Shown here one piece after another: positions 1 to 5,965 of a stretch of 6,808 bases of DNA. The position numbers and the translations under genes were made by a program. Source of the stretch: an uncultured Sphingomonadaceae bacterium (lineage in GTDB: Bacteria; Pseudomonadota; Alphaproteobacteria; Sphingomonadales; Sphingomonadaceae); assembly GCA_937920575.1 (NCBI GenBank), contig CAKZSF010000325.1, positions 1 to 6,808 of the forward strand, given 5' to 3'. The notes below the pieces were generated by a model that made no database searches, was not told the DNA's origin, and saw only the letters and a program-made list of their open reading frames with translations. The first letter of the stretch is position 1. Each line of letters starts with the position of its first letter.

Positions 1-501
1 AAGCTTCGGCGCACGGGGATTTGCGGTGCGATGGAAACGCTGCTGATCGATGCGGCCTACCCAGAAGCGGGCTCCTTGATCGCATCCTTGATCGATGCCG
101 GATGCGAGCTGCGCGGTGATAAGGCTGCGCAAGATCTGGACTCGCGCGTCAAGGCGGCTGGTTCAGACGATTGGGATACCGAATATCTCGACGCCATTCT
201 GTCGGTCGCGATTGTGGCCGATATGGGCGCGGCGCTTGATCATATTGACCGCCACAGCTCCAGCCACACTGATGCAATCGTAACTTCAAGCAACACCGCG
301 GCAGAGCGTTTTCTCAACGAAGTCGACAGCGCGATTGTGATGGTCAATGCGTCAAGCCAGTTTGCCGATGGCGGCGAGTTTGGCCTCGGCGCAGAGATTG
401 GCATCGCCACGGGTCGCCTGCATGCGCGCGGGCCGGTCGCGATGGAAGGTCTGACGACGTATAAATGGCTCGCACGCGGCACCGGCCAGGTGCGGCCCTG
501 A
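1..501 (+). CDS. proA: Glutamate-5-semialdehyde dehydrogenase (gamma-glutamyl phosphate reductase), C-terminal part
   Basis: This cytoplasmic enzyme reduces gamma-glutamyl phosphate to glutamate-5-semialdehyde with NADPH, the second step of proline synthesis from glutamate. The reading frame is open from base 1 and 166 codons are visible; family members are roughly 415-425 residues, so about 250 N-terminal residues lie outside the window. The fragment begins at the active site: [12 protein letters not shown] (from base 10) contains the catalytic cysteine at bases 22-24. Further on come the family blocks [42 protein letters not shown] and TTYKW near the C-terminus. The ATG at base 31 is internal (METLL) and is not the start. 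The stop is 19 bases before nadD, a neighbour it often has in proteobacteria. Assignment is very secure. Confidence 0.97.
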   Translation, partial: KLRRTGICGAMETLLIDAAYPEAGSLIASLIDAGCELRGDKAAQDLDSRVKAAGSDDWDTEYLDAILSVAIVADMGAALDHIDRHSSSHTDAIVTSSNTAAERFLNEVDSAIVMVNASSQFADGGEFGLGAEIGIATGRLHARGPVAMEGLTTYKWLARGTGQVRP

Positions 502-520
502 ATGTTGAGCGCTTAGCCTT

Positions 521-1171
521 ATGAAGATCGGGCTTCTGGGTGGCAGCTTCAATCCCGCGCATGGTGGGCATCGCCGTGTCAGCCTTTTCACGCTTCGCGC
601 GCTCGGCCTCGATGAAATCTGGTGGCTGGTGTCGCCCGGCAATCCGCTTAAGCCAAAGAAGGGCATGGCGCCGCTGGATGCCAGAGTGCACTCCGCGCTT
701 GCCCAGGCGCGTCGTGCGCCATTGCGCGTCACCGCAATCGAGCGCGAGCTGGGGTCGCCCTACACCATCGACACGCTGCAAACGCTCAACCAACGCTTTG
801 CGCAGCATGATTTCGTCTGGCTGATGGGCTCTGACAATCTGGCGCAGCTTCACCGCTGGCGCCGGTGGCGGGATATTGCCCGCACAATGCCGATTGCAGT
901 CATTGCTCGCCCGGGCTATGATGCAGCTGCCCTCGCGAGCCCCGCGATGGCCTGGCTGCACCGCTTCCGAGTCGATGCCACCAGATTTCGCAACTCGGAC
1001 GGATGGAGCAAACCGGCTCTGATAGAATTGCGTTTCGATCCTGATCCACGCTCGGCGACTGCGATACGCCGGGCTGATCCCAATTGGTTTGCCCGATATG
1101 CGGGCCGCCCGGTTCGTGACCAGATCACACGCAAACTCATCCAAATCGAGACCCCAGAAGGCGCTGCATGA
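521..1171 (+). CDS. nadD: Nicotinate-nucleotide adenylyltransferase
   Basis: NadD transfers AMP from ATP to nicotinate mononucleotide, giving deamido-NAD, the step shared by de novo and salvage NAD synthesis in the cytoplasm. The 216-residue protein is of usual length. Residues 8-17 (GSFNPAHGGH) are the nucleotidyltransferase signature that binds the ATP phosphates. Residues 102-107 (MGSDNL, followed by QLHRW) match the family's substrate-pocket block. Residues 177-183 (RSATAIR) are the C-terminal ISSTxIR-type ATP motif. The ATG at 521 is the only start that keeps the GGSFNP strand at residues 7-12, but no good Shine-Dalgarno sequence precedes it. A four-codon frame (bases 502-516, ATG to TAG) fills the gap after proA, so coupling by reinitiation is possible but unproven. 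The stop overlaps an ATG in an ATGA (1168-1171). Confidence 0.96.
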   Translation: MKIGLLGGSFNPAHGGHRRVSLFTLRALGLDEIWWLVSPGNPLKPKKGMAPLDARVHSALAQARRAPLRVTAIERELGSPYTIDTLQTLNQRFAQHDFVWLMGSDNLAQLHRWRRWRDIARTMPIAVIARPGYDAAALASPAMAWLHRFRVDATRFRNSDGWSKPALIELRFDPDPRSATAIRRADPNWFARYAGRPVRDQITRKLIQIETPEGAA

Positions 1172-1228
1172 ACGGCGGCGCCACCTTGGCTCGTTCGCTC
1201 CTCCGCCTTTGGGAAACACCCTTCACTT

Positions 1229-1645
1229 ATGAATGTGCAAGAGACTATGCCGAATGACACCGCCAACACTGTAGCAGCGCAAGCCGGTGCTGCCGATGGC
1301 GCGACTGATCCACTTCATGCGCTCGTGCTCGAGAGTTTGGATGACAATCAGGCGCAGGATGTCATTTCCATCCCGCTTGCCGGGAAGAGCTCGATCGCCG
1401 ATTTCATGGTGATTGCATCGGGCCGCTCGACGCGTCAGGTCGCTGCAATTGCGACCAAGCTGGCAGAGACGGTGAAGAAGGCCGGCATGGGCAGCCCGCG
1501 CGTGGAAGGTTTGCCGGCAGCTGACTGGGTTCTGATCGATGCAGGCGACGTGGTCGTGCATCTGTTCCGCCCCGAAGTGCGCGGGTTCTACAATCTGGAA
1601 CGTATGTGGGGCTTTGGCGAGGATGAAACGGCGGGTAACGCCTAG
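1229..1645 (+). CDS. rsfS: Ribosomal silencing factor RsfS (Iojap/DUF143 family)
   Basis: RsfS binds ribosomal protein uL14 on the free 50S subunit and blocks joining with 30S, lowering translation when nutrients are short. The family core spans about residues 28-130. Signature segments are SIADFMVIASGRSTRQV (55-71), ADWVLIDAGDVVVHLF (98-113) and the closing RGFYNLERMW (118-127). At 138 residues it is longer than E. coli RsfS (about 105). The excess is mainly an Ala/Asp/Thr-rich N-terminus of about 25 residues that looks unstructured, plus a short acidic tail. The start is uncertain: ATG at 1229 has no Shine-Dalgarno at normal spacing, while the in-frame ATG at 1247 (132 residues) has AAGAG only 3 bases upstream. 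It follows nadD by 57 bases, a common pairing. Function is secure, the start less so. Confidence 0.94.
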   Translation: MNVQETMPNDTANTVAAQAGAADGATDPLHALVLESLDDNQAQDVISIPLAGKSSIADFMVIASGRSTRQVAAIATKLAETVKKAGMGSPRVEGLPAADWVLIDAGDVVVHLFRPEVRGFYNLERMWGFGEDETAGNA

Positions 1646-1650
1646 TCTGA

Positions 1651-1686
1651 CGCTAAGCCTGAAGCTAAGCTGCAACTACCTTAGCG
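1651..1686. repeat. Inverted repeat with two alternative 5' arms in the rsfS-rlmH gap
   Basis: CGCTAAG (1651-1657) is exactly complementary to CTTAGCG (1680-1686). A second copy, GCTAAG (1664-1669), can pair with CTTAGC (1680-1685) over a 10-base loop. The two hairpins share the 3' arm and exclude each other. There is no T run after the stem, so this is not a standard intrinsic terminator. It could be a small operator, an RNA processing site, or chance in a 69-base gap. Confidence 0.35.
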
Positions 1687-1701
1687 ACCATCATTTGAGA
1701 C

Positions 1702-1706
1702 GGAGG
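1702..1706 (+). promoter_or_regulatory. Shine-Dalgarno sequence of rlmH
   Basis: GGAGG lies 8 bases before the ATG at 1715. It is among the strongest ribosome binding sites in the window and settles the rlmH start. Confidence 0.85.
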
Positions 1707-1714
1707 CCGGACGA

Positions 1715-2137
1715 ATGCTGCTCCATGTTATCGCACGGGGCAAAATAGGCCGCTCTCCAGAAGCGGAGCTGGTCGCGCGCTATGAGAAGCGGCTGACATG
1801 GCCTACAAAATTCTCCGAATTGCCTGAAACCGGCGGAAAAATTGCCGATCCCGCGACGCCAACTCGCACGGTGTTGCTGGACGAGCGGGGCAAGCAATTG
1901 TCGTCAGAAGAGTTGGCCGCCATTCTGGGGCGCTGGCGCGATGATGGCGTGCGTGAGACGCGCTTCGTACTGGGTGCAGCCGATGGACATACGGGCGAAG
2001 AGCGCGCGCACGCTGATTTGTTGCTCGCATTCGGCAAAGCGACCTGGCCGCACTTGATGGCGCGGGCGATGTTGGCGGAGCAGCTCTATCGCGCGACCAC
2101 GATCCTTGCAGGTCACCCCTATCATCGGGCAGGGTAG
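1715..2137 (+). CDS. rlmH: 23S rRNA (pseudouridine-1915-N3)-methyltransferase
   Basis: RlmH is a SPOUT-fold methyltransferase that uses S-adenosylmethionine to methylate N3 of pseudouridine 1915 in helix 69 of 23S rRNA, acting on assembled 70S ribosomes. The protein has 140 residues, slightly short of the E. coli enzyme (about 155). Visible family features are the N-terminal strand MLLHVIARGK, the TVLLDERGKQLSSEELA block (52-68), the cofactor loop FVLGAADGH (84-92), the helix LAEQLYRATTI (120-130), and the diagnostic C-terminus HPYHRAG (134-140) that contributes to the knot and active site. The cofactor loop has Ala at 88 where I expect the second Gly of a GGxxG-type loop. A GGAGG ribosome binding site supports the start. 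Only four bases separate its stop from the next gene, so the two are probably co-translated. Confidence 0.96.
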   Translation: MLLHVIARGKIGRSPEAELVARYEKRLTWPTKFSELPETGGKIADPATPTRTVLLDERGKQLSSEELAAILGRWRDDGVRETRFVLGAADGHTGEERAHADLLLAFGKATWPHLMARAMLAEQLYRATTILAGHPYHRAG

Positions 2138-2141
2138 CGTC

Positions 2142-3380
2142 ATGGGTTTGAAAGCCAATCACCTCCTGAAAGGGACCGCGATCGCTTTGGGCGGTGCGGT
2201 TGCGCTCGGCCTGATGTCGGTTTCGGCCACCGGGCAACGCACCACCCAGTTTGAAAGCGCGGCACAATCGCGCGCAGCTTTGCAACAGGCGCTCGCTCAG
2301 CAAAAGGCAGCGGCGGCGCGTGCGCAAGAATTGAGCGTCAAAGCGCGCGACGCCAGCGCGGCGGCAGAGAGAACCGCGCAAGAGGCGGCGGCACTCGCAG
2401 CCCGTATCCAGCAATCCGAAGCAGGAATCGCAGCCGGCGAGGCGCGCTTGGCGCTGATTCGCGAGGAACAAGTCAAATTGCGCGGGCAAATGGCTGAGCG
2501 TGAGGGGCCAGTTGTGGGTTTGACCGCAGCGTTGCAGAAATTCGCCCGACGCCCCGCAACGCTTTCAATCGTGCGGCCCGGCAGTGTCCGCGATGTTGTG
2601 TATGTGCGGGCGCTGCTCGATTCGGCCGTGCCCGAAGTGGCGCGTCGCACGCAGGGTCTGCGTGCCCAGCTCAACCGCAGCCGTGAATTGCAGCGCGAGG
2701 CGAGCCAAGCGATTGCGGCTCTGCGCGAAGGTGAGGACGAGCTGGCCGGGCGCCGCGAGGAGCTGGCCGCGCTGGAAACGCGCCAACGGATCGCCTCGCG
2801 CGAGGCATCTGGCAACGCCGACAGAGAAGCGGAGCGCGCTTTGGCGCTGGCTGAGGATGCGCGCGATTTGAGCGGTTTGGTGGGTGAGCTCGACAAGGCT
2901 GCGGAGGTTCGGCGAAAGCTTGCAAGCCTTCCCGGCCCGGTTCTTCGGCCTGCACAACCAGCCCGTGCGCAGACACGCGCAGCAGATGCCACGCCCACGG
3001 CCAGCGCTACCGCGCCGCCGGACGGGTTTCGCTTGCCAGTTGATGGCCGCACTGTTGCGGGGTTCGGCACAATCGGAGATGGCGGCACGCGCAGCCAAGG
3101 CATTACACTTGTTCCACGGGCAAGCGCACAAATTGTGGCTCCGGCAGGCGGACGTGTCGCCTTTGCTGGCCCCTATCGCGGATATGGGCGCATCGTGATC
3201 ATTGAACATGACGGCGGCTGGACATCGCTTGTAACCGGTTTGGTTCGCACAGACGTTTCAGTTGGTGACAATTTGGTTGGTGGCTCACCGCTTGGCATCG
3301 CTGCGCCTGATGCTCCGTCCGTTACTTTGGAGTTGCGCCGCGACGGAGACCTTGTGAATCCGCTCGATTTCGTCGGCTAA
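2142..3380 (+). CDS. envC: EnvC-like murein hydrolase activator: coiled coil plus degenerate LytM/M23 domain
   Basis: Proteins of this type sit in the periplasm at the division site and, in E. coli, link FtsEX to activation of amidases that split septal peptidoglycan. The 412-residue product has a signal or anchor segment (about 11-30). Two Ala/Glu/Arg-rich coiled-coil stretches follow (about 38-125 and 165-262), then a Pro/Ala/Thr linker (263-295) and a LytM-type beta domain (about 297-412). The fold motifs remain (APAGGRV, GYGRIVIIEHDGG, GDNLVGGSPLG, LELR), but all catalytic positions appear replaced: Ser318 and Thr322 for HxxxD, Gly366 for the YxHL His, Ser393 and Thr395 for HxH. It is therefore most likely an activator, not a peptidase. 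ATG 2142 is chosen, with AGGG upstream; an in-frame TTG at 2106 lies inside rlmH and gives no better signal peptide. The partner amidase is not in the window. Confidence 0.88.
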   Translation: MGLKANHLLKGTAIALGGAVALGLMSVSATGQRTTQFESAAQSRAALQQALAQQKAAAARAQELSVKARDASAAAERTAQEAAALAARIQQSEAGIAAGEARLALIREEQVKLRGQMAEREGPVVGLTAALQKFARRPATLSIVRPGSVRDVVYVRALLDSAVPEVARRTQGLRAQLNRSRELQREASQAIAALREGEDELAGRREELAALETRQRIASREASGNADREAERALALAEDARDLSGLVGELDKAAEVRRKLASLPGPVLRPAQPARAQTRAADATPTASATAPPDGFRLPVDGRTVAGFGTIGDGGTRSQGITLVPRASAQIVAPAGGRVAFAGPYRGYGRIVIIEHDGGWTSLVTGLVRTDVSVGDNLVGGSPLGIAAPDAPSVTLELRRDGDLVNPLDFVG

Positions 3381-3432
3381 TCTGCCTCACTCAGCGCTTA
3401 ATCGATCCTCGCTAGAGCACGCCTGCGCCTTT

Positions 3433-3460
3433 CCGCATTAAGCAAGGTAGCGTTAAGCGG
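3433..3460 (+). terminator. Hairpin between envC and ctpA, possible weak terminator
   Basis: CCGC-a-TTAA (3433-3441) pairs with TTAAGCGG (3453-3460). This gives an 8-bp stem with one bulged A and an 11-base loop. It is followed by pyrimidine-rich CTTTCCTTTACCCTTT, not a true T run. It could end the envC transcript weakly or act as an element of the ctpA promoter. It is the best terminator candidate in the window, but still uncertain. Confidence 0.35.
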
Positions 3461-3510
3461 CTTTCCTTTACCCTTTGCCGCATATAGTCTGTTCGCGAAG
3501 AATCTAAGGA
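3461..3510 (+). promoter_or_regulatory. Putative promoter and Shine-Dalgarno sequence of ctpA
   Basis: TATAGT (3483-3488) resembles a -10 box and lies about 30 bases before the ctpA start. The region 16-18 bases further upstream (around 3460-3466) is a poor -35 match. AAGGA (3506-3510), 7 bases before the ATG, is a clear ribosome binding site. A GAATC site (3500-3504), the GANTC target of CcrM methylase in Alphaproteobacteria, lies in the 5' leader. The 137-base gap, the largest between genes here, also argues for a promoter. Confidence 0.4.
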
Positions 3511-3517
3511 AACGCGT

Positions 3518-4861
3518 ATGAAGTTTGCCTCGACAATCAGAGCCGCTGCGCTTGTAACTGCGGTAGCCCTGCTGCCTGTGACCACTGCGAGCATGGCGGC
3601 GGTGGATGGCCGAGCAGGCTCCGAATTCGGCAAATTGTTCGCGGTCTACCAGCGAATCAAAAGCAGCTATGTCGAGCCGGTCGAGGATGACAAGCTGGTG
3701 CGCGGCGCGATTGACGGAATGCTCTCTGCGCTTGACCCGCATTCAGCCTATGTCGATGGCAGCTCGTTGCAGCGCCTGACAACTTTGATCGATGGCAATT
3801 ACCAGGGTCTGGGTATTTCCATTCAGGGCGAAGATGGCGCGATCAAGATTATCTCGCCGATGCGCGGCAGTCCTGCGGAAGAAGCGGGCCTCAAAGCGGG
3901 CGACTACATCACGCATATCGAGAGCAAGCTGATCTACGGTATGGAAATCGACGACGCGGTGGCGCAGATGCGTGGCCCGGCCGGAACCGACATTACCATC
4001 ACAATCGTCCGGCCTGGACGGGATGATCCGTTTGATGTGACGGTAACGCGCGGCGTAATCGAATTGGAGCCGGTCACTCACGAGCTACAAGCAGGCAATG
4101 TCGGCGTGATCTCGGTCAATGAATTTTCACGCGATGTCGGCAATGATGTGCTCGATTCTATCAAGGCGCTGCAACGCGAAGCCTCTGGCCGATTGGGCGG
4201 GATTGTCCTTGATTTGCGGTCCAATCCCGGCGGATCGCTGGATGAAGCGGTGGCGCTGTCTGATCTGTTCCTTTCGAAAGGCCAGATTGTTTCGCAGCGC
4301 GGTCGCACACGCGGCGAAAACGTCTCTTACCGTGCTGAAACCGTCTTCCGCGGCGATGTGGTCGAGGGAATGCCGATTGTCGTGCTGATTGATGCAGGCT
4401 CTGCCAGCGCCTCAGAAATCGTTGCCGGCGCTTTACAGGATCAGGGCCGTGCAGTTGTTATGGGCGAGCGCAGCTTTGGCAAAGGCAGTGTGCAAACCCT
4501 ACTGCCACTCAGCCGCGACAGCGCGATCAAATTGACCACGGCGCGCTATTACACGCCATCAGGACGCGCGGTTCAAGAGGGCGGGATCGATCCGGACATC
4601 ACCGTTCCGCAGCTGTCCGATCCCGATGCGGCGAAACGGGCAAAATTCCGCTATCGTGAGAGCGATCTGCGCGGCCATCTGATCAACGAAGCGGCGATCA
4701 CTGACAAGGATCTGGAAAAGGACAATCAGGACGATCCGCGCTTCAAACTGACGGCGGCTGAATTGAAAGACCAAGGGATCGAGGATTTCCAGCTCCACTA
4801 TGCGCTGGAAACCTTGCGCCGCACGTCAAAAACGGTCGTGGCGTCTTCCGGCGCTGAATAG
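3518..4861 (+). CDS. ctpA: Periplasmic C-terminal processing protease, S41 family
   Basis: CtpA is a PDZ-containing serine protease that recognises C-termini of periplasmic substrates; in other bacteria the family degrades cell-wall hydrolases and matures proteins. The 447-residue protein has a signal peptide (about 1-27, cleavage near ASMA-A). An N-terminal helical region follows with the family's DPHSAY block (73-78). The PDZ domain spans about 97-175 and carries the ligand loop YQGLGISI and SPAEEAGLKAGD. The S41 protease core has LDLRSNPGGSLDEAV (231-245), the catalytic serine in GSASASEI (Ser297 by the 25-residue spacing to Lys322), general base Lys322 in FGKGSVQ, and Gln326. TARYYTPSGR (341-350) follows. 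The polar C-terminal segment (about 365-447) is variable in the family. The triad is intact, so the enzyme should be active. Its nearness to the EnvC-like gene suggests a cell-wall role. Confidence 0.96.
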   Translation: MKFASTIRAAALVTAVALLPVTTASMAAVDGRAGSEFGKLFAVYQRIKSSYVEPVEDDKLVRGAIDGMLSALDPHSAYVDGSSLQRLTTLIDGNYQGLGISIQGEDGAIKIISPMRGSPAEEAGLKAGDYITHIESKLIYGMEIDDAVAQMRGPAGTDITITIVRPGRDDPFDVTVTRGVIELEPVTHELQAGNVGVISVNEFSRDVGNDVLDSIKALQREASGRLGGIVLDLRSNPGGSLDEAVALSDLFLSKGQIVSQRGRTRGENVSYRAETVFRGDVVEGMPIVVLIDAGSASASEIVAGALQDQGRAVVMGERSFGKGSVQTLLPLSRDSAIKLTTARYYTPSGRAVQEGGIDPDITVPQLSDPDAAKRAKFRYRESDLRGHLINEAAITDKDLEKDNQDDPRFKLTAAELKDQGIEDFQLHYALETLRRTSKTVVASSGAE

Positions 4862-4895
4862 GCTGCGAACCCCATAAAGACTGGCAGGCAGATTG

Positions 4896-5366
4896 ATGGC
4901 CGCGAATGATCCTTTAAAGCGCGCGCACTTCTTGGCGCTGTTCGTGCCTGCGGCTTTGCTTGGCGGCGCGTATATTTCAGAATTCGGCTTCGGCCTGTTT
5001 CCTTGCGAGATGTGCTGGTGGCAGCGCTGGCCGCAATTCGCTGCGTTGGCGCTGGGTCTCGTTGCCTTTGTCGCGCCGCCCAAATGGCTTTGGGTCGCCT
5101 TGGCCGCAGGAGCCGTTCTGACATCTGGCCTGATCGGCGCCTATCATGCGGGCGTGGAGTATGATTGGTGGGAAGGGCTGACCGCCTGCTCTTCCGCGAT
5201 GGTGCCCGCCTCCATCGATGCATTGGACAGTTTCAACACACCCTGTGACGAGGCGCCCTTCAGATTTTTGACCATCAGTCTGGCCGGGTGGAACTTTATC
5301 ATTTCAACTCTGGCAGCAATCACTATCTTTATTCTGTTGGCAAAACGCGACAGGAGTGCAGCATGA
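4896..5366 (+). CDS. dsbB: DsbB-type disulfide bond formation protein
   Basis: DsbB is an inner-membrane enzyme that reoxidises periplasmic DsbA and passes the electrons to ubiquinone. The 156-residue protein has four predicted membrane segments (about 10-30, 44-60, 64-85 and 126-149). The first periplasmic loop holds CEMCWWQR, with Cys37 and Cys40 as the quinone-side redox pair and Arg44 at the spacing of the quinone-binding arginine of E. coli DsbB. The second loop holds the DsbA-side pair, Cys98 (in TACSS) and Cys117 (in NTPCDEAPF). YHAGVEYDWW (83-92) is a typical family stretch. ATG 4896 has AGG 7 bases upstream (4886-4888); an in-frame TTG at 4893 is less likely. It begins 34 bases after ctpA with no visible terminator and overlaps coq7 by four bases. 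DsbA is not in the window. Confidence 0.93.
   Translation: MAANDPLKRAHFLALFVPAALLGGAYISEFGFGLFPCEMCWWQRWPQFAALALGLVAFVAPPKWLWVALAAGAVLTSGLIGAYHAGVEYDWWEGLTACSSAMVPASIDALDSFNTPCDEAPFRFLTISLAGWNFIISTLAAITIFILLAKRDRSAA
5352..5356 (+). promoter_or_regulatory. Shine-Dalgarno sequence of coq7 within the dsbB end
   Basis: AGGAG lies 6 bases before the coq7 ATG at 5363, inside the last codons of dsbB. It fixes the coq7 start at the ATGA overlap. Confidence 0.85.
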
Positions 5367-5884
5367 CCGATACGCGGCGCGAGGCGATGATCCGGGTGGA
5401 TCAGGCGGGCGAATTTGGCGCGAGCAAGATTTACGAAGGTCAGCTCGATGTAATGGGCGATCGCGGCCCGCATGCGACAGAGATTCGCGCGATGCAGGCT
5501 CAGGAAGAGCGCCACCGTGAAAAGTTTGACGAATTGCTCGCCAAACGCGGTGTGCGCCCTACCGCCTTGCAACCTTTTTGGTCGGTTGCCGGTTATTGGC
5601 TGGGCGCAGGCACAGCTCTGATGGGCCCAAAAGCAGCGATGGCCTGTACCGCCGCCATCGAGACTGAAATCGATCTGCATTACACGCAACAACTCGATGA
5701 TCTGGAAGCGAAGGGCGACGACCCGGAACTGACCGAAATGATTCGCGAATTCCGCGAGGATGAACGCGAACACCGCGACGCCGCGTTAGAGGCGGGCGCG
5801 GAGGAAACACCGGGCTACGCTTTGCTTTCCGGCGCGATCCGTGCAGGGTGCCGCCTCGCGATCAAGATATCAGAGCGCGTTTGA
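5363..5884 (+). CDS. coq7: Demethoxyubiquinone hydroxylase Coq7
   Basis: Coq7 is a membrane-associated diiron monooxygenase that uses O2 to hydroxylate demethoxyubiquinone, the penultimate step of ubiquinone synthesis. The 173-residue product has the full carboxylate-bridged diiron ligand set of a ferritin-like four-helix bundle: Glu17 in RVDQAGEFGA, Glu48 and His51 in QEERH, Glu100 in AAIETEI, and Glu134 and His137 in EDEREH. LHYTQQL (105-111) and the C-terminal GAIRAGCRLAIKISERV are also typical. A hydrophobic stretch around 73-97 (AGYWLGAGTALMGPKAAM) could dip into the membrane. The start is firm: strong AGGAG and an ATGA overlap with dsbB, whose product consumes the quinone made here. The last codon and stop form the left arm of an FNR-type palindrome. 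Identity is secure. Confidence 0.96.
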   Translation: MTDTRREAMIRVDQAGEFGASKIYEGQLDVMGDRGPHATEIRAMQAQEERHREKFDELLAKRGVRPTALQPFWSVAGYWLGAGTALMGPKAAMACTAAIETEIDLHYTQQLDDLEAKGDDPELTEMIREFREDEREHRDAALEAGAEETPGYALLSGAIRAGCRLAIKISERV

Positions 5885-5894
5885 TTGCGATCAA
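5881..5894. promoter_or_regulatory. FNR/FixK-type palindrome, TTGAT-N4-ATCAA
   Basis: TTGATTGCGATCAA is an exact match to the FNR consensus half-sites TTGAT and ATCAA with a 4-base spacer. It overlaps the coq7 stop codon, and its centre is about 78 bases before the start of the downstream secreted-protein gene. A weak -10-like TATCGT (5933-5938) would put transcription near 5945, roughly -58 from the site centre. The match is seen directly; binding by an FNR, FixK or related CRP-family regulator is inferred. Confidence 0.5.
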
Positions 5895-5965
5895 TGCCAA
5901 TGCGTCAGCAGCGGTTCACGCTGGCCGGCGCATATCGTGACAAGAGTTTTTGACGGGAATTGACT

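Noticed and set aside
1..6. Window begins exactly with AAGCTT, a HindIII site
   Set aside because: May reflect a cloned fragment end or chance; it has no biological meaning by itself.
73..94. Direct repeat TCCTTGATCG twice with a 2-base gap in proA
   Set aside because: It encodes SLIASLID without lengthening the protein relative to the E. coli enzyme, so there is no evidence of a duplication.
344..1219. 291-codon open frame on the - strand opposite proA and nadD
   Set aside because: It lies fully opposite two secure genes and has no domain or signal. Long antisense frames are common in GC-rich DNA.
2106..2141. Upstream TTG start for the EnvC-like gene
   Set aside because: It would extend the protein by 12 residues inside rlmH, without a better ribosome binding site or signal peptide than ATG 2142.
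2297..3103. 268-codon - strand frame opposite envC
   Set aside because: Ser/Arg/Ala-rich composition mirrors the Ala/Glu/Arg coiled coil on the + strand; no independent support.
5909..5923. Small hairpin CAGCG-gttca-CGCTG after coq7
   Set aside because: A 5-bp stem with no following T run is too weak to call a terminator.
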